From NCBI GenBank assembly GCA_002212725.1, contig MTCR01000089.1:1-44995 (forward strand): a DNA stretch of 44,995 nt, written 5' to 3'. The DNA comes from Sphingobacteriales bacterium TSM_CSM (GTDB taxonomy: Bacteria > Bacteroidota > Bacteroidia > Chitinophagales > UBA2359). A program made the translations under genes and the position numbers. A model generated the notes under the pieces. The model was not told where the DNA came from. It did no database searches and worked only from the letters and a program-made list of their open reading frames with translations. This document shows, piece after piece, positions 33,904 to 43,643 of the stretch. Each line of letters starts with the position of its first letter. Positions within the stretch are counted from its first letter, which is position 1.

Positions 33904-36900
33904 TTGTTTGTTTATCGTCCACAAACAACCCACTCCATATCCAAAGCAAAAAAGTGTAAAACAGTGACACTCAATAGAACAATACTTGAACAAGAAACTT
34001 GGTTTGTCATTTCCAATTACCATCATTTGCGCCCATTTTTGATGAGCGTAGTGAGCCACTCTAACCATTGGATGTTTATTTCCAGCAACGGAGGACTCAC
34101 CGCGGGGCGGAAAAATTCGCAATTTGCCCTCTTTCCTTATTATACCGACGATAAACTGACCGAATTTGCCGACATTACGGGCAGCAAAACCATATTGCAG
34201 ATAGCCGAAGAAGGAACTACCCTGGTTTGGGAACCTTTTGCAGACCGATGTCAGGACCGCTATGCCATTACCAGAAATCTGTATAAAAATACCTTCGGCA
34301 ACAAGGTTTTGTTTGAAGAAATTAACCACAGCCTCGGCCTGGTATTTCGGTATCAGTGGAATACCGGGCACGAGTTTGGTTTTGTGAAGCAGGCAGAGTT
34401 GGTAAACACATCGGGCAAAGCGTACCGGATTACCATTTTAGACGGCATTCAAAACATTATGCCGGCAGGCGTTAGCACGCAGTTGCAAACCAATGTAAGC
34501 AATCTGGTTGATGCCTATAAAAGAAGCGAGTTGCTTCAGCCGGGCGGACTGGGCATTTTTGCCCTTAGCGCCATTATTGTGGACAAAGCCGAACCCAGCG
34601 AGGCGCTAAAAGCCAACATAGCCTGGTCTTTGGGTTTGGAAAATGTACGGTACCTGCTCTCATCGGTGCAGGTAAATAAATTCAGGCAACAGCAACTCAT
34701 ACAGGAAGAATGCGATGTGAAAGGCGAAAAAGGCGCTTATTTTGTTCATGCTACCGTTAACTTATCGGGCAATGAAGCCAAAAAATGGAAGATTGTTGCC
34801 AACGTAAACCAAAATCAGGCACAGGTAATTGCCCTGAATCACCTGCTCCTTACCGACCCGCAAACTCTTAACAGTAGCGTGGAGGAAGATATTGCCGCCG
34901 GCACCCAACAATTAAGGCAGTTAGTGGCAGCCGCCGATGGAGGACAACTCACCGCCGACCCGCTTAAAGATGCCCGTCACTATGCCAATGTGCTGTTTAA
35001 CATTATGCGCGGCGGCATTTTTGACCAAAACTATCAAACAGGTAAAGCCGATTTTGTGTCGTTCCTGCAAAATGCCAACAAGGAAGTTGCACAACGAAAC
35101 GAACTTTTTATCCGGCAACTGCCCGAAGAATGGGGTAAACCGGAGTTGGACATCTTGCTTGCTGCCCGGCAAGATTCCGATTTGATAAGGCTTTGCAAGG
35201 AATACCTGCCCCTGAAATTCAGCCGCCGGCACGGCGACCCCAGCCGCCCATGGAACTATTTTTCTATCAACACGCATAATGAATTAGATGGTTCAAAAGT
35301 ATTGGATTATGAGGGCAACTGGCGCGATATTTTTCAAAATTGGGAAGCATTGGCGCATTCTTATCCCGATTTTGTAGAGGGTATGATATATAAATTTCTG
35401 AATGCCACCACTTTTGACGGATACAACCCTTATCGGGTAACCAAGGGCGGGTTTGATTGGGAAGTAATTGAACACGACAATCCATGGTCTTATATTGGTT
35501 ATTGGGGCGACCATCAGATAATTTACCTGCTTAAATTTTTGGAGTTTTACCGGCAATACCAACCCCAAGCCCTGCCCGACTTGCTCAACTGCAACCATTT
35601 TGTATATGCCAATGTGCCGTATAAAATAAAAACCTACCCCGAAATTGTTCAAAACCCCAAAGATACCATTGTTTTTGACGAACAAGCCGACTTGCTCATC
35701 AGGCAAAAAATAGCCCAGACAGGAGCTGATGGCGCCCTGTTGGGCAGCGCTGCCGATGCCATTCACCGGGTTAGTTTTTTAGAAAAGATATTAGCTACCG
35801 TATTGGCTAAGATGTCCAATTTTATACCCGAAGCCGGCATTTGGATGAATACCCAACGACCCGAATGGAACGATGCCAACAACGCATTGGTAGGCAACGG
35901 CGTGTCTATGGTTACGCTGTACTATTTGCGCAGATTTCTAACCTTTTTTGATAACCTGCTCTCCGATACCCACACCGGACAAGTAGCTGTATCGGCAGAG
36001 TTGCATACCTTTTTTACCAACATTGCCGCCGTTTTAACCCAATACCAACCCCACTTGTCGGGCAATATAAGCAACGGGCTTCGAAAAACCATTACCGATG
36101 CACTTGGGCAGGCAGGCAGCCAATACAGGCAAACCATTTACCAAACCGGATTTAGCGGCAGTAAAACAGAGTTGTCTGTACAAGATGTTGCCCGGTTTAC
36201 CAAAACTGCCCTCCAATTTGCAGAACAAGCCATTGCTGCCAATAAACGCCCCGATGACCTGTACCATGCTTACAACCTCATTAGCATTACCGACCGGGAA
36301 ATAACTGTTTCGCACCTGACCGAAATGCTTGAAGGACAGGTGGCTGTTATCAGTTCGGGTTATTTAACTGCCGGTGAGGTGGTAACACTGCTCAATTCGC
36401 TTCGCAACAGCGCCTTGTACCGGAAAGACCAAAACAGCTATCTGTTGTACCCCAACAAAGAGTTGCCCCGTTTTCTGGAAAAAAACAACATCCCCGCCGC
36501 ATCGGTAAAAAAATCCCGATTGCTGCAACAACTGTTGCACGACCAGAATTACCTCCTCATTAACCGGGACGTGGAAGGCGGCTACCATTTCAACGGCAAT
36601 TTTACCAATGCCGCCGATGTAAAAACAGCGCTTCAAAGCCTGATGGCAAACACCGCCTACCAAACTCTGGTACAGGAAGAAACCGGGTTGGTATTGGCTA
36701 TTTTTGAAGAAGTATTTAACCACAAAGCCTTTACCGGAAGGTCGGGCACTTTTTATGCCTACGAAGGTTTGGGGTCTGTTTACTGGCACATGGTTTCTAA
36801 ACTGCATTTGGCAGTACAGGAAGCCTGCATTTGGGCATTTGAACAAAATGCAAATGCAGCAACCTTAAAGACCTTGGCAGCGCACTACTACGAAATTGGC

Positions 36901-37386
36901 GAGGGCATAGGCATACACAAACCGGCAGAGTTGTACGGCGCTTTTCCTACCGACCCCTACTCCCATACGCCCTTGCACCGGGGCGCACAGCAGCCCGGCA
37001 TGACCGGTCAGGTAAAAGAAGATATTTTGGTAAAATTTGGCGAGTTGGGCGTGTTTATTCATCGGGGAAAATTGGTTTTTCAGCCTTTTTTGCTCAAGCA
37101 AGAGGCTTTTTTACCCAACCCGCAAAGCTATTCTTATTTCAACAGCCAATCAGAACAAAGAGAAATTGCCTTAACTGCCAATTCGCTTGCTTTTACATAT
37201 TGCCAAACACCCATTATATATCAAATCGGCAACCACAACCACATTGCCATAACCTTTTCCAACGGCAATACCCAAACAATAAACGACCTGAGCATAGATG
37301 CCGAAACAAGCAGGCATGTTTTTCAACGTACCAATGCCATCAGTAACATAACTGTTTCTTTGCAAGTAACGCAATTGCTGAAGTAA
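33904..37386 (+). CDS. Beta-1,3-glucan phosphorylase-like protein (GH149/GH94 type)
   Basis: A 1160-residue protein without a signal peptide, so cytoplasmic. No ATG lies near the start: the frame opens at a TTG (33904), and an in-frame GTG at 33964 (1140 residues) is at least as likely since LNRTILEQETWFVISNYHHLRPF looks like the family start. The fold expected is a beta-sandwich plus (alpha/alpha)6 barrel. QRPEWNDANNALVGNG resembles the GH94 segment with the catalytic aspartate (D657 from the TTG). Near the C-terminus, HTPLHRGAQQPGMTGQVKED resembles the GH94 phosphate region. Size and context with GH16, GH17 and GH30 fit GH149, which uses phosphate to release glucose 1-phosphate from beta-1,3-oligoglucans. 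I am confident of the phosphorylase clan, less of the exact family. Confidence 0.78.
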   Translation: MFVYRPQTTHSISKAKKCKTVTLNRTILEQETWFVISNYHHLRPFLMSVVSHSNHWMFISSNGGLTAGRKNSQFALFPYYTDDKLTEFADITGSKTILQIAEEGTTLVWEPFADRCQDRYAITRNLYKNTFGNKVLFEEINHSLGLVFRYQWNTGHEFGFVKQAELVNTSGKAYRITILDGIQNIMPAGVSTQLQTNVSNLVDAYKRSELLQPGGLGIFALSAIIVDKAEPSEALKANIAWSLGLENVRYLLSSVQVNKFRQQQLIQEECDVKGEKGAYFVHATVNLSGNEAKKWKIVANVNQNQAQVIALNHLLLTDPQTLNSSVEEDIAAGTQQLRQLVAAADGGQLTADPLKDARHYANVLFNIMRGGIFDQNYQTGKADFVSFLQNANKEVAQRNELFIRQLPEEWGKPELDILLAARQDSDLIRLCKEYLPLKFSRRHGDPSRPWNYFSINTHNELDGSKVLDYEGNWRDIFQNWEALAHSYPDFVEGMIYKFLNATTFDGYNPYRVTKGGFDWEVIEHDNPWSYIGYWGDHQIIYLLKFLEFYRQYQPQALPDLLNCNHFVYANVPYKIKTYPEIVQNPKDTIVFDEQADLLIRQKIAQTGADGALLGSAADAIHRVSFLEKILATVLAKMSNFIPEAGIWMNTQRPEWNDANNALVGNGVSMVTLYYLRRFLTFFDNLLSDTHTGQVAVSAELHTFFTNIAAVLTQYQPHLSGNISNGLRKTITDALGQAGSQYRQTIYQTGFSGSKTELSVQDVARFTKTALQFAEQAIAANKRPDDLYHAYNLISITDREITVSHLTEMLEGQVAVISSGYLTAGEVVTLLNSLRNSALYRKDQNSYLLYPNKELPRFLEKNNIPAASVKKSRLLQQLLHDQNYLLINRDVEGGYHFNGNFTNAADVKTALQSLMANTAYQTLVQEETGLVLAIFEEVFNHKAFTGRSGTFYAYEGLGSVYWHMVSKLHLAVQEACIWAFEQNANAATLKTLAAHYYEIGEGIGIHKPAELYGAFPTDPYSHTPLHRGAQQPGMTGQVKEDILVKFGELGVFIHRGKLVFQPFLLKQEAFLPNPQSYSYFNSQSEQREIALTANSLAFTYCQTPIIYQIGNHNHIAITFSNGNTQTINDLSIDAETSRHVFQRTNAISNITVSLQVTQLLK

Positions 37387-37438
37387 TAATTTGTAAACTC
37401 AAGACAAGCTAAAATCCATGCTCTTTAAGCATTAAGAT

Positions 37439-38725
37439 ATGCGAAAATATTCAATGTTTTTTGCCGTTCTGCTGATAGCCATGCTGCTGTTGCATTCCTG
37501 CCGGCAAGCAGGGCTGAATAAGCCGGGCGTAGCCGGTACTACTGCCGCCAATATACTGGGCAACCCTGCGTATTTGGCAATCAGTTACGGTGGCTACAGA
37601 CAAACATCGAGAGATGTTCAGCCTACGGTTGCAGAGTTGAAAGAAGACATGAAACTTTTGGCAGCTATGGGCATTAAATTGCTTCGAACCTACAATGTTT
37701 ACTTAGAGGAAACATCAAATTTGCTCAAAGCCATTACCCAATTAAAGCAAGAAAACCCCCAATTTGAAATGTACCTTATGTTGGGTGCCTGGATAGATTG
37801 CAAAAATGCTTTTACCGATAACCCCGACCACCAAAACGAAAGCGAGCGAAACGAAGGGGAAATAGCAAGAGCCGTTGCGCTGGCAAAACAATATCCCGAT
37901 ATTGTAAAAATAATTGCGGTGGGCAATGAGGCAATGGTAAAATGGGCAGCCTCGTACTACGTACAGCCCGGCGTAATTCTGAAATGGGTAAAATACCTGC
38001 AAGACCTGAAAGCCAAAGGCGAGTTGCCTGCCGATTTGTGGATTACCAGTTCCGACAATTTTGCCTCTTGGGGCGGGGGCGATGCCGAATACCATGTAGA
38101 AGACCTCAACAATCTTATAAAAGCGGTCGATTTTATTTCGATGCACACTTACCCCATGCACGATACCCACTACAACCCCGATTTTTGGGGTGTAAGAAAC
38201 AATGAAACCAACCTGACCGAATTGGAAAAAACCGAAGCCGCAATGCACCGGGCAAAAAATTACGCCATAGCACAATACCAAAGTGTGGTACAATACATGA
38301 AAAGCCTGGGTGTAAACAAACCGGTTCATATAGGAGAAACCGGATGGGCAACCCAATCGAATGAGCGCTACGGCGATAACGGCTCTCGTGCCACTGATGA
38401 ATACAAATCGGGTATTTACTACCACCTCATGCGCGAGTGGACTAACCAATCGGGCTTAACGCTTTTTTACTTTGAAGCCTTTGATGAACAATGGAAAGAT
38501 GCCGGCAACCCGGGCGGTTCCGAAAATCACTTCGGGCTGTTTACCGTGCAAGGGCAAGCCAAATATGCCATTTGGGATGTAGTGGACAAAGGCGTTTTTT
38601 CCGGCTTAACCCGAAACGGCAACCCCATTACCAAAACCTTTAACGGCAACAAAGCAGCATTGATGAAAACGGTAAAAACTCCACACACCGATGCCCATAT
38701 TAAAGCCCTTCAACCTGCACACTAA
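37439..38725 (+). CDS. GH17 beta-1,3-glucanase lipoprotein
   Basis: A 428-residue lipoprotein (LLLHSC, lipidated C21). The TIM-barrel GH17 domain covers ~45-395: acid/base E164 in IIAVGNEAMV and nucleophile E300 in VHIGETGWAT, with ISMHTYPM and FYFEAFDEQWK as family-typical strands. GH17 enzymes act on beta-1,3-glucans, as endo- or exo-hydrolases or as transglycosylases; which applies here is not clear. As a lipoprotein it faces the periplasm or the surface. Two signal-less GH17 relatives are found downstream, so the locus repeats this activity in two compartments. It begins 52 bases after the phosphorylase gene. Confidence 0.9.
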   Translation: MRKYSMFFAVLLIAMLLLHSCRQAGLNKPGVAGTTAANILGNPAYLAISYGGYRQTSRDVQPTVAELKEDMKLLAAMGIKLLRTYNVYLEETSNLLKAITQLKQENPQFEMYLMLGAWIDCKNAFTDNPDHQNESERNEGEIARAVALAKQYPDIVKIIAVGNEAMVKWAASYYVQPGVILKWVKYLQDLKAKGELPADLWITSSDNFASWGGGDAEYHVEDLNNLIKAVDFISMHTYPMHDTHYNPDFWGVRNNETNLTELEKTEAAMHRAKNYAIAQYQSVVQYMKSLGVNKPVHIGETGWATQSNERYGDNGSRATDEYKSGIYYHLMREWTNQSGLTLFYFEAFDEQWKDAGNPGGSENHFGLFTVQGQAKYAIWDVVDKGVFSGLTRNGNPITKTFNGNKAALMKTVKTPHTDAHIKALQPAH

Positions 38726-38736
38726 ACCCGTATGCC

Positions 38737-40233
38737 ATGAAAAAATATCCGTACTACCCCTTAACCCTCCTGCTTCTTTATATGCTTACGGTGCAATGCA
38801 ACCCGCCGGCTTTGCAGTCGGTAGCCATTTTTGAAACGTCGGAAGGCGGCAACCGGCTCACCCCAATTACCAATTTTACTCCCGTTGCCAATGCTACCCA
38901 AATAACCCTTTTACCCGATGAAACATACCAAACCATAACCGGTTTTGGCGGCTCGTTTACCCAAGCCACCGCCTACCTGCTCCAAAAATTGGGCGAAGAA
39001 AACCGCAAAAAAATTCTGGAGGCTTATTTTGGCGAATCGGGCGCCCGTTACTCACTTACCCGAACCCATATTAACTCCTGCGATTTTTCGCTCTACAACT
39101 ATGCCTATGCTACCACACCCGCCGATACGCTGCTACAGCAATTTACCATAGACGAAGACCGCAAATACCTCATTCCTGCTATTAAGCAAGCCCAGGCCAT
39201 TTCAAAAGACGGCTTCCGCATTATTGCCACTCCGTGGACTGCCCCGCCCTGGATGAAAGACAATAACAGTTGGCGCGGCGGTAAACTTCTGCCCCAATAT
39301 TACCCCACATGGGCTTTGTATTTTTCTAAATACCTGAGTGCCTATCAGGCAGAGGGCATACCTGTTTGGGGTGTAACCGTAGAAAACGAGCCGCTTGGCA
39401 ACGACAGCAACTGGGAGAGTATGCACTTTACCCCGCAGGAAATGAACGATTTGGTGAAAAACCACCTGGGACCCAAATTGAAGGCAGACGGGCATGAGGT
39501 AAAAATACTCGGCTACGACCAAAACCGGGACGAGGAACTGAAAGTATGGGTAGATGCCATGTATGACGATGAAGCTGCTGCTGCTTATTACGCCGGAACA
39601 GCCATACACTGGTATGCCAGCACCTACGATTATTTCCCCGAAGCACTGCAATACGCCCGCCAAAAAGCGCCCGGTAAACACCTTATACAAACCGAAGCCT
39701 GCATAGATGCACAAGTGCCCCGATGGAAAAACGATGCATGGTATTGGTCTGAAGAAGCCACCGATTGGGGCTGGAACTGGGCGCCACCCGACAAAAAACA
39801 CCTGCACCCCAAGTATGTACCGGTTTTTCGCTATGCACAGGACATTATTGGCTGCCTTAATAACTGGGTTGATGGCTGGATAGACTGGAACATGGTACTT
39901 GATAAACAAGGCGGACCCAATTGGGCAAAAAACTGGTGCATTGCCCCCGTTATTGCCGACCCCGACGCAGACGAAATCTATTTTACCCCGCTCTACTACG
40001 TAATGGCACATTTTAGCCGATTTATTCGCCCCGGCGCTGTAAGAATAGGATTTAAACATACCGATAAAGACCTTATGATTACGGCAGCCAAAAATCCCGA
40101 TAATAGTATTGTTCTTGTATTATTTAACCCTGCCGTTGAGGCAAAGGGTATCGGGCTTACCATAGCAGGTAAAGAAACCCAATGGACGCTTAGCCCGAAA
40201 GCCATTCAAACCATAGTTCTATCCAATAAGTAA
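38737..40233 (+). CDS. GH30 beta-glucosidase/glucanase lipoprotein
   Basis: A 498-residue lipoprotein (MLTVQC, lipidated C21). The GH30 pattern is clear: ITGFGGSFTQA near 67-77, TPWTAPPWMKDN near 165, acid/base E218 in VTVENEP and nucleophile E320 in LIQTEACID, then a C-terminal beta-domain typical of GH30 (IVLVLFNPAVEAKG ... WTLSPKAIQTIVL). In beta-1,3-glucan loci, GH30 members remove beta-1,6-linked glucose branches or act as exo-beta-glucosidases; that reading is inferred from context. It lies 11 bases after the GH17 lipoprotein gene and would trim side branches before uptake. Confidence 0.92.
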   Translation: MKKYPYYPLTLLLLYMLTVQCNPPALQSVAIFETSEGGNRLTPITNFTPVANATQITLLPDETYQTITGFGGSFTQATAYLLQKLGEENRKKILEAYFGESGARYSLTRTHINSCDFSLYNYAYATTPADTLLQQFTIDEDRKYLIPAIKQAQAISKDGFRIIATPWTAPPWMKDNNSWRGGKLLPQYYPTWALYFSKYLSAYQAEGIPVWGVTVENEPLGNDSNWESMHFTPQEMNDLVKNHLGPKLKADGHEVKILGYDQNRDEELKVWVDAMYDDEAAAAYYAGTAIHWYASTYDYFPEALQYARQKAPGKHLIQTEACIDAQVPRWKNDAWYWSEEATDWGWNWAPPDKKHLHPKYVPVFRYAQDIIGCLNNWVDGWIDWNMVLDKQGGPNWAKNWCIAPVIADPDADEIYFTPLYYVMAHFSRFIRPGAVRIGFKHTDKDLMITAAKNPDNSIVLVLFNPAVEAKGIGLTIAGKETQWTLSPKAIQTIVLSNK

Positions 40234-40267
40234 CACGCCAATTTGTAAACACCAAAACCAATACACT

Positions 40268-41698
40268 ATGTCACACTATGAAACACTCCCCAAAGACCGA
40301 GTTCCCATAATACAAAAAGCCGCATTTGGTGCGGGGCATTTGGTCAACAACTTACTGCCCGGCGCATTGGGCGTTTTTTCTTTTTTTCTGATTACGGCAT
40401 TTGGCATGGATCCCTTTTTGGCAGGATTGCTTGGAGGAATTCCCCGGATTTACGATGCCATTACCGACCCTATTATGGGTTACATTTCAGACAATACAAA
40501 ATCTAAATGGGGACGTAGAAGACCTTATATTTTTATCGGTGCTATTATGAGCGGAATTTTCTTTATGTCCCTTTGGCAGTTACACCCCGAAAACTCGCAA
40601 GCCTATAACTTCTGGTATTTTCTGATGTTTTCTTTAATATTTTTAACCGGCAATACCATATTTTCTACCCCGCTCATAGGTTTTGGGTATGAAATGACTT
40701 CCGATTACAATGAGCGCACCCGCCTGATGGGTTTTGCACAAACTATCGGGCAAATTTCATGGATGATTGTGCCTTGGTTTTGGGTAATTATTGCCAATCC
40801 CGATTTTTTTGAAACACAGGCACATGGTGTGCGCGGCCTTTCTATAGTTGTTGGACTAGCTTGTATAGTATTTGGAATATTACCGGCAATATTCTGCAAG
40901 GAAGTGGACCAAACCAACCTGAGCAACCGCGATCATATTACCTTTAAAAACCTGCTAAAAAACATGAAAGGCCTATTGCATAATATGGGGCTGATTTTTA
41001 AAAATGTTCCGTTTGTAAGATTATGCGGCGCAACTTTTCTGGTGTTTAACGGTTTTCAGATGGTTGCCTCTTTTAGTTACTTTATTATTGTGTTTTACAT
41101 GTTTAAAGGCAATTATGGCGCCGCAGGCAACTGGCCTGCCTGGTTTTCAACTATAAGTGCCATAACCACAGCCATATTAATTATTCCTGTTATTACATTG
41201 ATGTCGAACATATTGGGAAAAAGAAATGCATTTATTATTTCTACGGCCATTTCCATGGTGGGCTACATGCTCAAATGGTGGGGCTTTAACCCCGATAACC
41301 CCTGGATGATTTTTATGCCCATTCCGTTTATGGTATTTGGTATTGGCGGTTTGTTTACCCTTATGATGAGCATGACCGCCGATGTTTGCGACCTTGACGA
41401 ACTCAACAACGGGATGCCCCGAAAAGAAGGTACCTATGGCGCTATTTACTGGTGGATGGTTAAACTGGGGCAGGGACTTGCCTTAGTATTGGGTGGCTTG
41501 GTGCTGAAACTGGTGGGTTTTGACTCAAAAGCAACCATACAAACTGCCGAAACAATAGTCCGCTTAAGGCTTGCCGATATTATTATTCCGGCTATTACCG
41601 CAGCTATGGCTATTTTGGTCATGTGGAACTACGACCTGAGCGAAGACCGCGCCAAAGAAATTAAAGCAGAGTTGGTGAGAAGACGCGGCGAGTTGTAA
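40268..41698 (+). CDS. GPH-family (MelB-like) sugar:cation symporter
   Basis: A 476-residue inner-membrane protein with about 11-12 hydrophobic segments. The family signature DAITDPIMGYISDNTKSKWGRRRP near residues 60-80 identifies the glycoside-pentoside-hexuronide:cation group of the major facilitator superfamily. A second cue is the MTADVCDLDELNNG loop in the C-terminal half. It most likely brings glucose, laminaribiose or longer beta-1,3-oligoglucans from the periplasm to the cytoplasm, since the phosphorylase and the next two GH17 proteins have no signal peptides. It is the only transporter gene seen in the visible part of the operon. Confidence 0.9.
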   Translation: MSHYETLPKDRVPIIQKAAFGAGHLVNNLLPGALGVFSFFLITAFGMDPFLAGLLGGIPRIYDAITDPIMGYISDNTKSKWGRRRPYIFIGAIMSGIFFMSLWQLHPENSQAYNFWYFLMFSLIFLTGNTIFSTPLIGFGYEMTSDYNERTRLMGFAQTIGQISWMIVPWFWVIIANPDFFETQAHGVRGLSIVVGLACIVFGILPAIFCKEVDQTNLSNRDHITFKNLLKNMKGLLHNMGLIFKNVPFVRLCGATFLVFNGFQMVASFSYFIIVFYMFKGNYGAAGNWPAWFSTISAITTAILIIPVITLMSNILGKRNAFIISTAISMVGYMLKWWGFNPDNPWMIFMPIPFMVFGIGGLFTLMMSMTADVCDLDELNNGMPRKEGTYGAIYWWMVKLGQGLALVLGGLVLKLVGFDSKATIQTAETIVRLRLADIIIPAITAAMAILVMWNYDLSEDRAKEIKAELVRRRGEL

Positions 41699-41745
41699 GC
41701 GAAATTTATTTAATATTTCAATTAATTCACTAAACACATTGCAAT

Positions 41746-42666
41746 ATGTCATTCAGAAAAGAACAATTCTTGCAATATAAAAAATCGGCTGCAGCAGTCC
41801 CCGATAGCTATCTGGCCGACTTGTCGGAAGAAGAACTTGAACACTTGTTTTTGGAAGTTTTGTATAACGGTGTACATGGTTTTTGTTTCAGCCTGTACGA
41901 AGAAGGGCAAAAACCGGGCGACATTATCTCGGCAGCACAAATTGACCGGAGAATACAAATTCTGAAACGCTACACCGGTTGGATCAGGTCTTTTTCCTGC
42001 ATTGAAGGAAATGAGCATATACCTATTTTAGCTAAACAAGCGGGTCTTAAAACCTTAGTGGGCGCCTGGCTGGGCAGCGACGAAGAAAAAAACCAACAAG
42101 AAATAGCTGCCCTGATAAAGTTAGCCAATGAAGGATATGTAGATATAGCTGCCGTAGGTAACGAAGTGCTTTACCGCAAAGATTTAACAGAAGAACAACT
42201 GCTGGCATACATAGCGGAGGTTAAAAAAGCCATTCCGCAAGTGCCGGTGGGGTATGTAGATGCCTACTATGAGTTTGTAAAAAGACCCCAAATAGCCGAA
42301 ATGTGCGATGTGATTTTGTGCAATTGTTACCCATACTGGGAGGGTACAGCTTTTGAAAACTCACTGCCGCACATGCAGGAAATGTATAGGCAGGCAAAAA
42401 CGGCGGCAAACGGCAAAAGGGTAGTTATAACCGAAACCGGTTGGCCAAGTCAGGGCGAAAGCTTGGGCAATGCAATACCCTCGCGACTTCATGCCATAAA
42501 ATACTTTCTTAATACCCAACTCTGGGCGCATGACCAAAACATAGAAGTCTTTTATTTCTCCTCTTTCGACGAATCGTGGAAAATAAGTTCAGAGGGTGAA
42601 GTAGGCGCTTATTGGGGAATTTGGGATAGTTTGGGTAAATTAAAATACCAAAAAGAGCATGTTTGA
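41746..42666 (+). CDS. Cytoplasmic GH17-family protein A
   Basis: A 306-residue protein with no signal peptide. GH17 residues are present: acid/base E140 in IAAVGNEVLY and nucleophile E230 in VVITETGWPSQG; FYFSSFDESWK follows near the C-terminus. Compared with the lipoprotein GH17 it has a distinct N-terminus (MSFRKEQFLQYKKSAAAVPD). Lack of a signal suggests it works on imported beta-1,3-oligosaccharides in the cytoplasm, as hydrolase or transglycosylase. It is the first of two GH17 genes that overlap by 8 bases (42659-42666), which implies coupled translation and perhaps a stable partnership of the two proteins. Confidence 0.88.
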   Translation: MSFRKEQFLQYKKSAAAVPDSYLADLSEEELEHLFLEVLYNGVHGFCFSLYEEGQKPGDIISAAQIDRRIQILKRYTGWIRSFSCIEGNEHIPILAKQAGLKTLVGAWLGSDEEKNQQEIAALIKLANEGYVDIAAVGNEVLYRKDLTEEQLLAYIAEVKKAIPQVPVGYVDAYYEFVKRPQIAEMCDVILCNCYPYWEGTAFENSLPHMQEMYRQAKTAANGKRVVITETGWPSQGESLGNAIPSRLHAIKYFLNTQLWAHDQNIEVFYFSSFDESWKISSEGEVGAYWGIWDSLGKLKYQKEHV

Positions 42667-43600
42667 GAAATTAAATATAGCACCCGGAAGAGGTATTTGT
42701 TATTCGGGTTTCAGAGATGGGCAGCAACCTGGCGGTTTATACCCAAGTTATGCCCAAATAAAAGAAGACTTACTGCTGCTAAAGGAACATTGGCAGTACC
42801 TGCGTTTGTTTGATTGTGACCAACACGCCCAAACGGTTTTTGAAGTAATTAAAAGAGAAAAGCTCCATTTTAAGGTGATGCTTGGCGCATATATAGAAGC
42901 CGAAATGAACAATTTTAACTGCCCTTGGAGTGGAGGTGTGCATGACGAAGTACAATTGGAGATGAACAGCATAAGCAATCGGGAAAAAATAGCCCGGTTG
43001 GCAGAATGGGGCAACAAATATGCCGATATTGTTTTTGCACTCTCGGTAGGTAATGAAGCCTGCGTGGACTGGACAGACCACTACGTACCCGAAAGTAAAG
43101 TAGTGGAGTATGCACAGTTGGTAAAACAAAATGCTAAACAACCTGTTACATTTTGCGAGAACTATGCACCATGGTTATTTAAATTGGAAACGTTGGCAGA
43201 GGAAGTAGATTTCATTTCTATACACACTTATCCGGTCTGGGAATACAAGCACATATCGGAAGCGCTCGACTATACCATACACAACTACCATGCTGTAGCC
43301 CATAAATATCCGCATAAAACGGTGGTAATTACCGAAGCAGGCTGGGCTACCAACTCTAATGGCAGAGGAATAGACCCCAACCATGTAAACGAAAGCTACC
43401 AAAAAATTTATTTTGAAATGCTGATGGCTTGGGCAAAAAAGGAAAACATTTTAACCTTCTTTTTTGAAGCATTTGACGAATCGTGGAAAGGTTCACATGA
43501 GCCTTTGGAACCCGAAAAACACTGGGGTTTGTTTAAAACTGACCGAACCCCAAAATTAGCTGTGAAACATTTACATCCAACAACTTTACCAACTCACTAA
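42659..43600 (+). CDS. Cytoplasmic GH17-family protein B
   Basis: A 313-residue protein with no signal peptide, whose ATG lies inside the end of the preceding GH17 gene. Acid/base E133 sits in ALSVGNEACVDW and nucleophile E226 in VVITEAGWAT; the usual Thr after the nucleophile is Ala here. FISIHTYPVWEY and FFFEAFDESWK are shared with the GH17 lipoprotein, to which it seems closer than to its immediate neighbour. It is expected to act on imported beta-1,3-glucan fragments, possibly with a different chain-length or transfer preference from protein A. Both catalytic glutamates are kept, so it is likely active. Confidence 0.87.
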   Translation: MFEKLNIAPGRGICYSGFRDGQQPGGLYPSYAQIKEDLLLLKEHWQYLRLFDCDQHAQTVFEVIKREKLHFKVMLGAYIEAEMNNFNCPWSGGVHDEVQLEMNSISNREKIARLAEWGNKYADIVFALSVGNEACVDWTDHYVPESKVVEYAQLVKQNAKQPVTFCENYAPWLFKLETLAEEVDFISIHTYPVWEYKHISEALDYTIHNYHAVAHKYPHKTVVITEAGWATNSNGRGIDPNHVNESYQKIYFEMLMAWAKKENILTFFFEAFDESWKGSHEPLEPEKHWGLFKTDRTPKLAVKHLHPTTLPTH

Positions 43601-43643
43601 CATTTTTGTTAGACTTTATTCATTAACTAAATCCTGTTTTATT

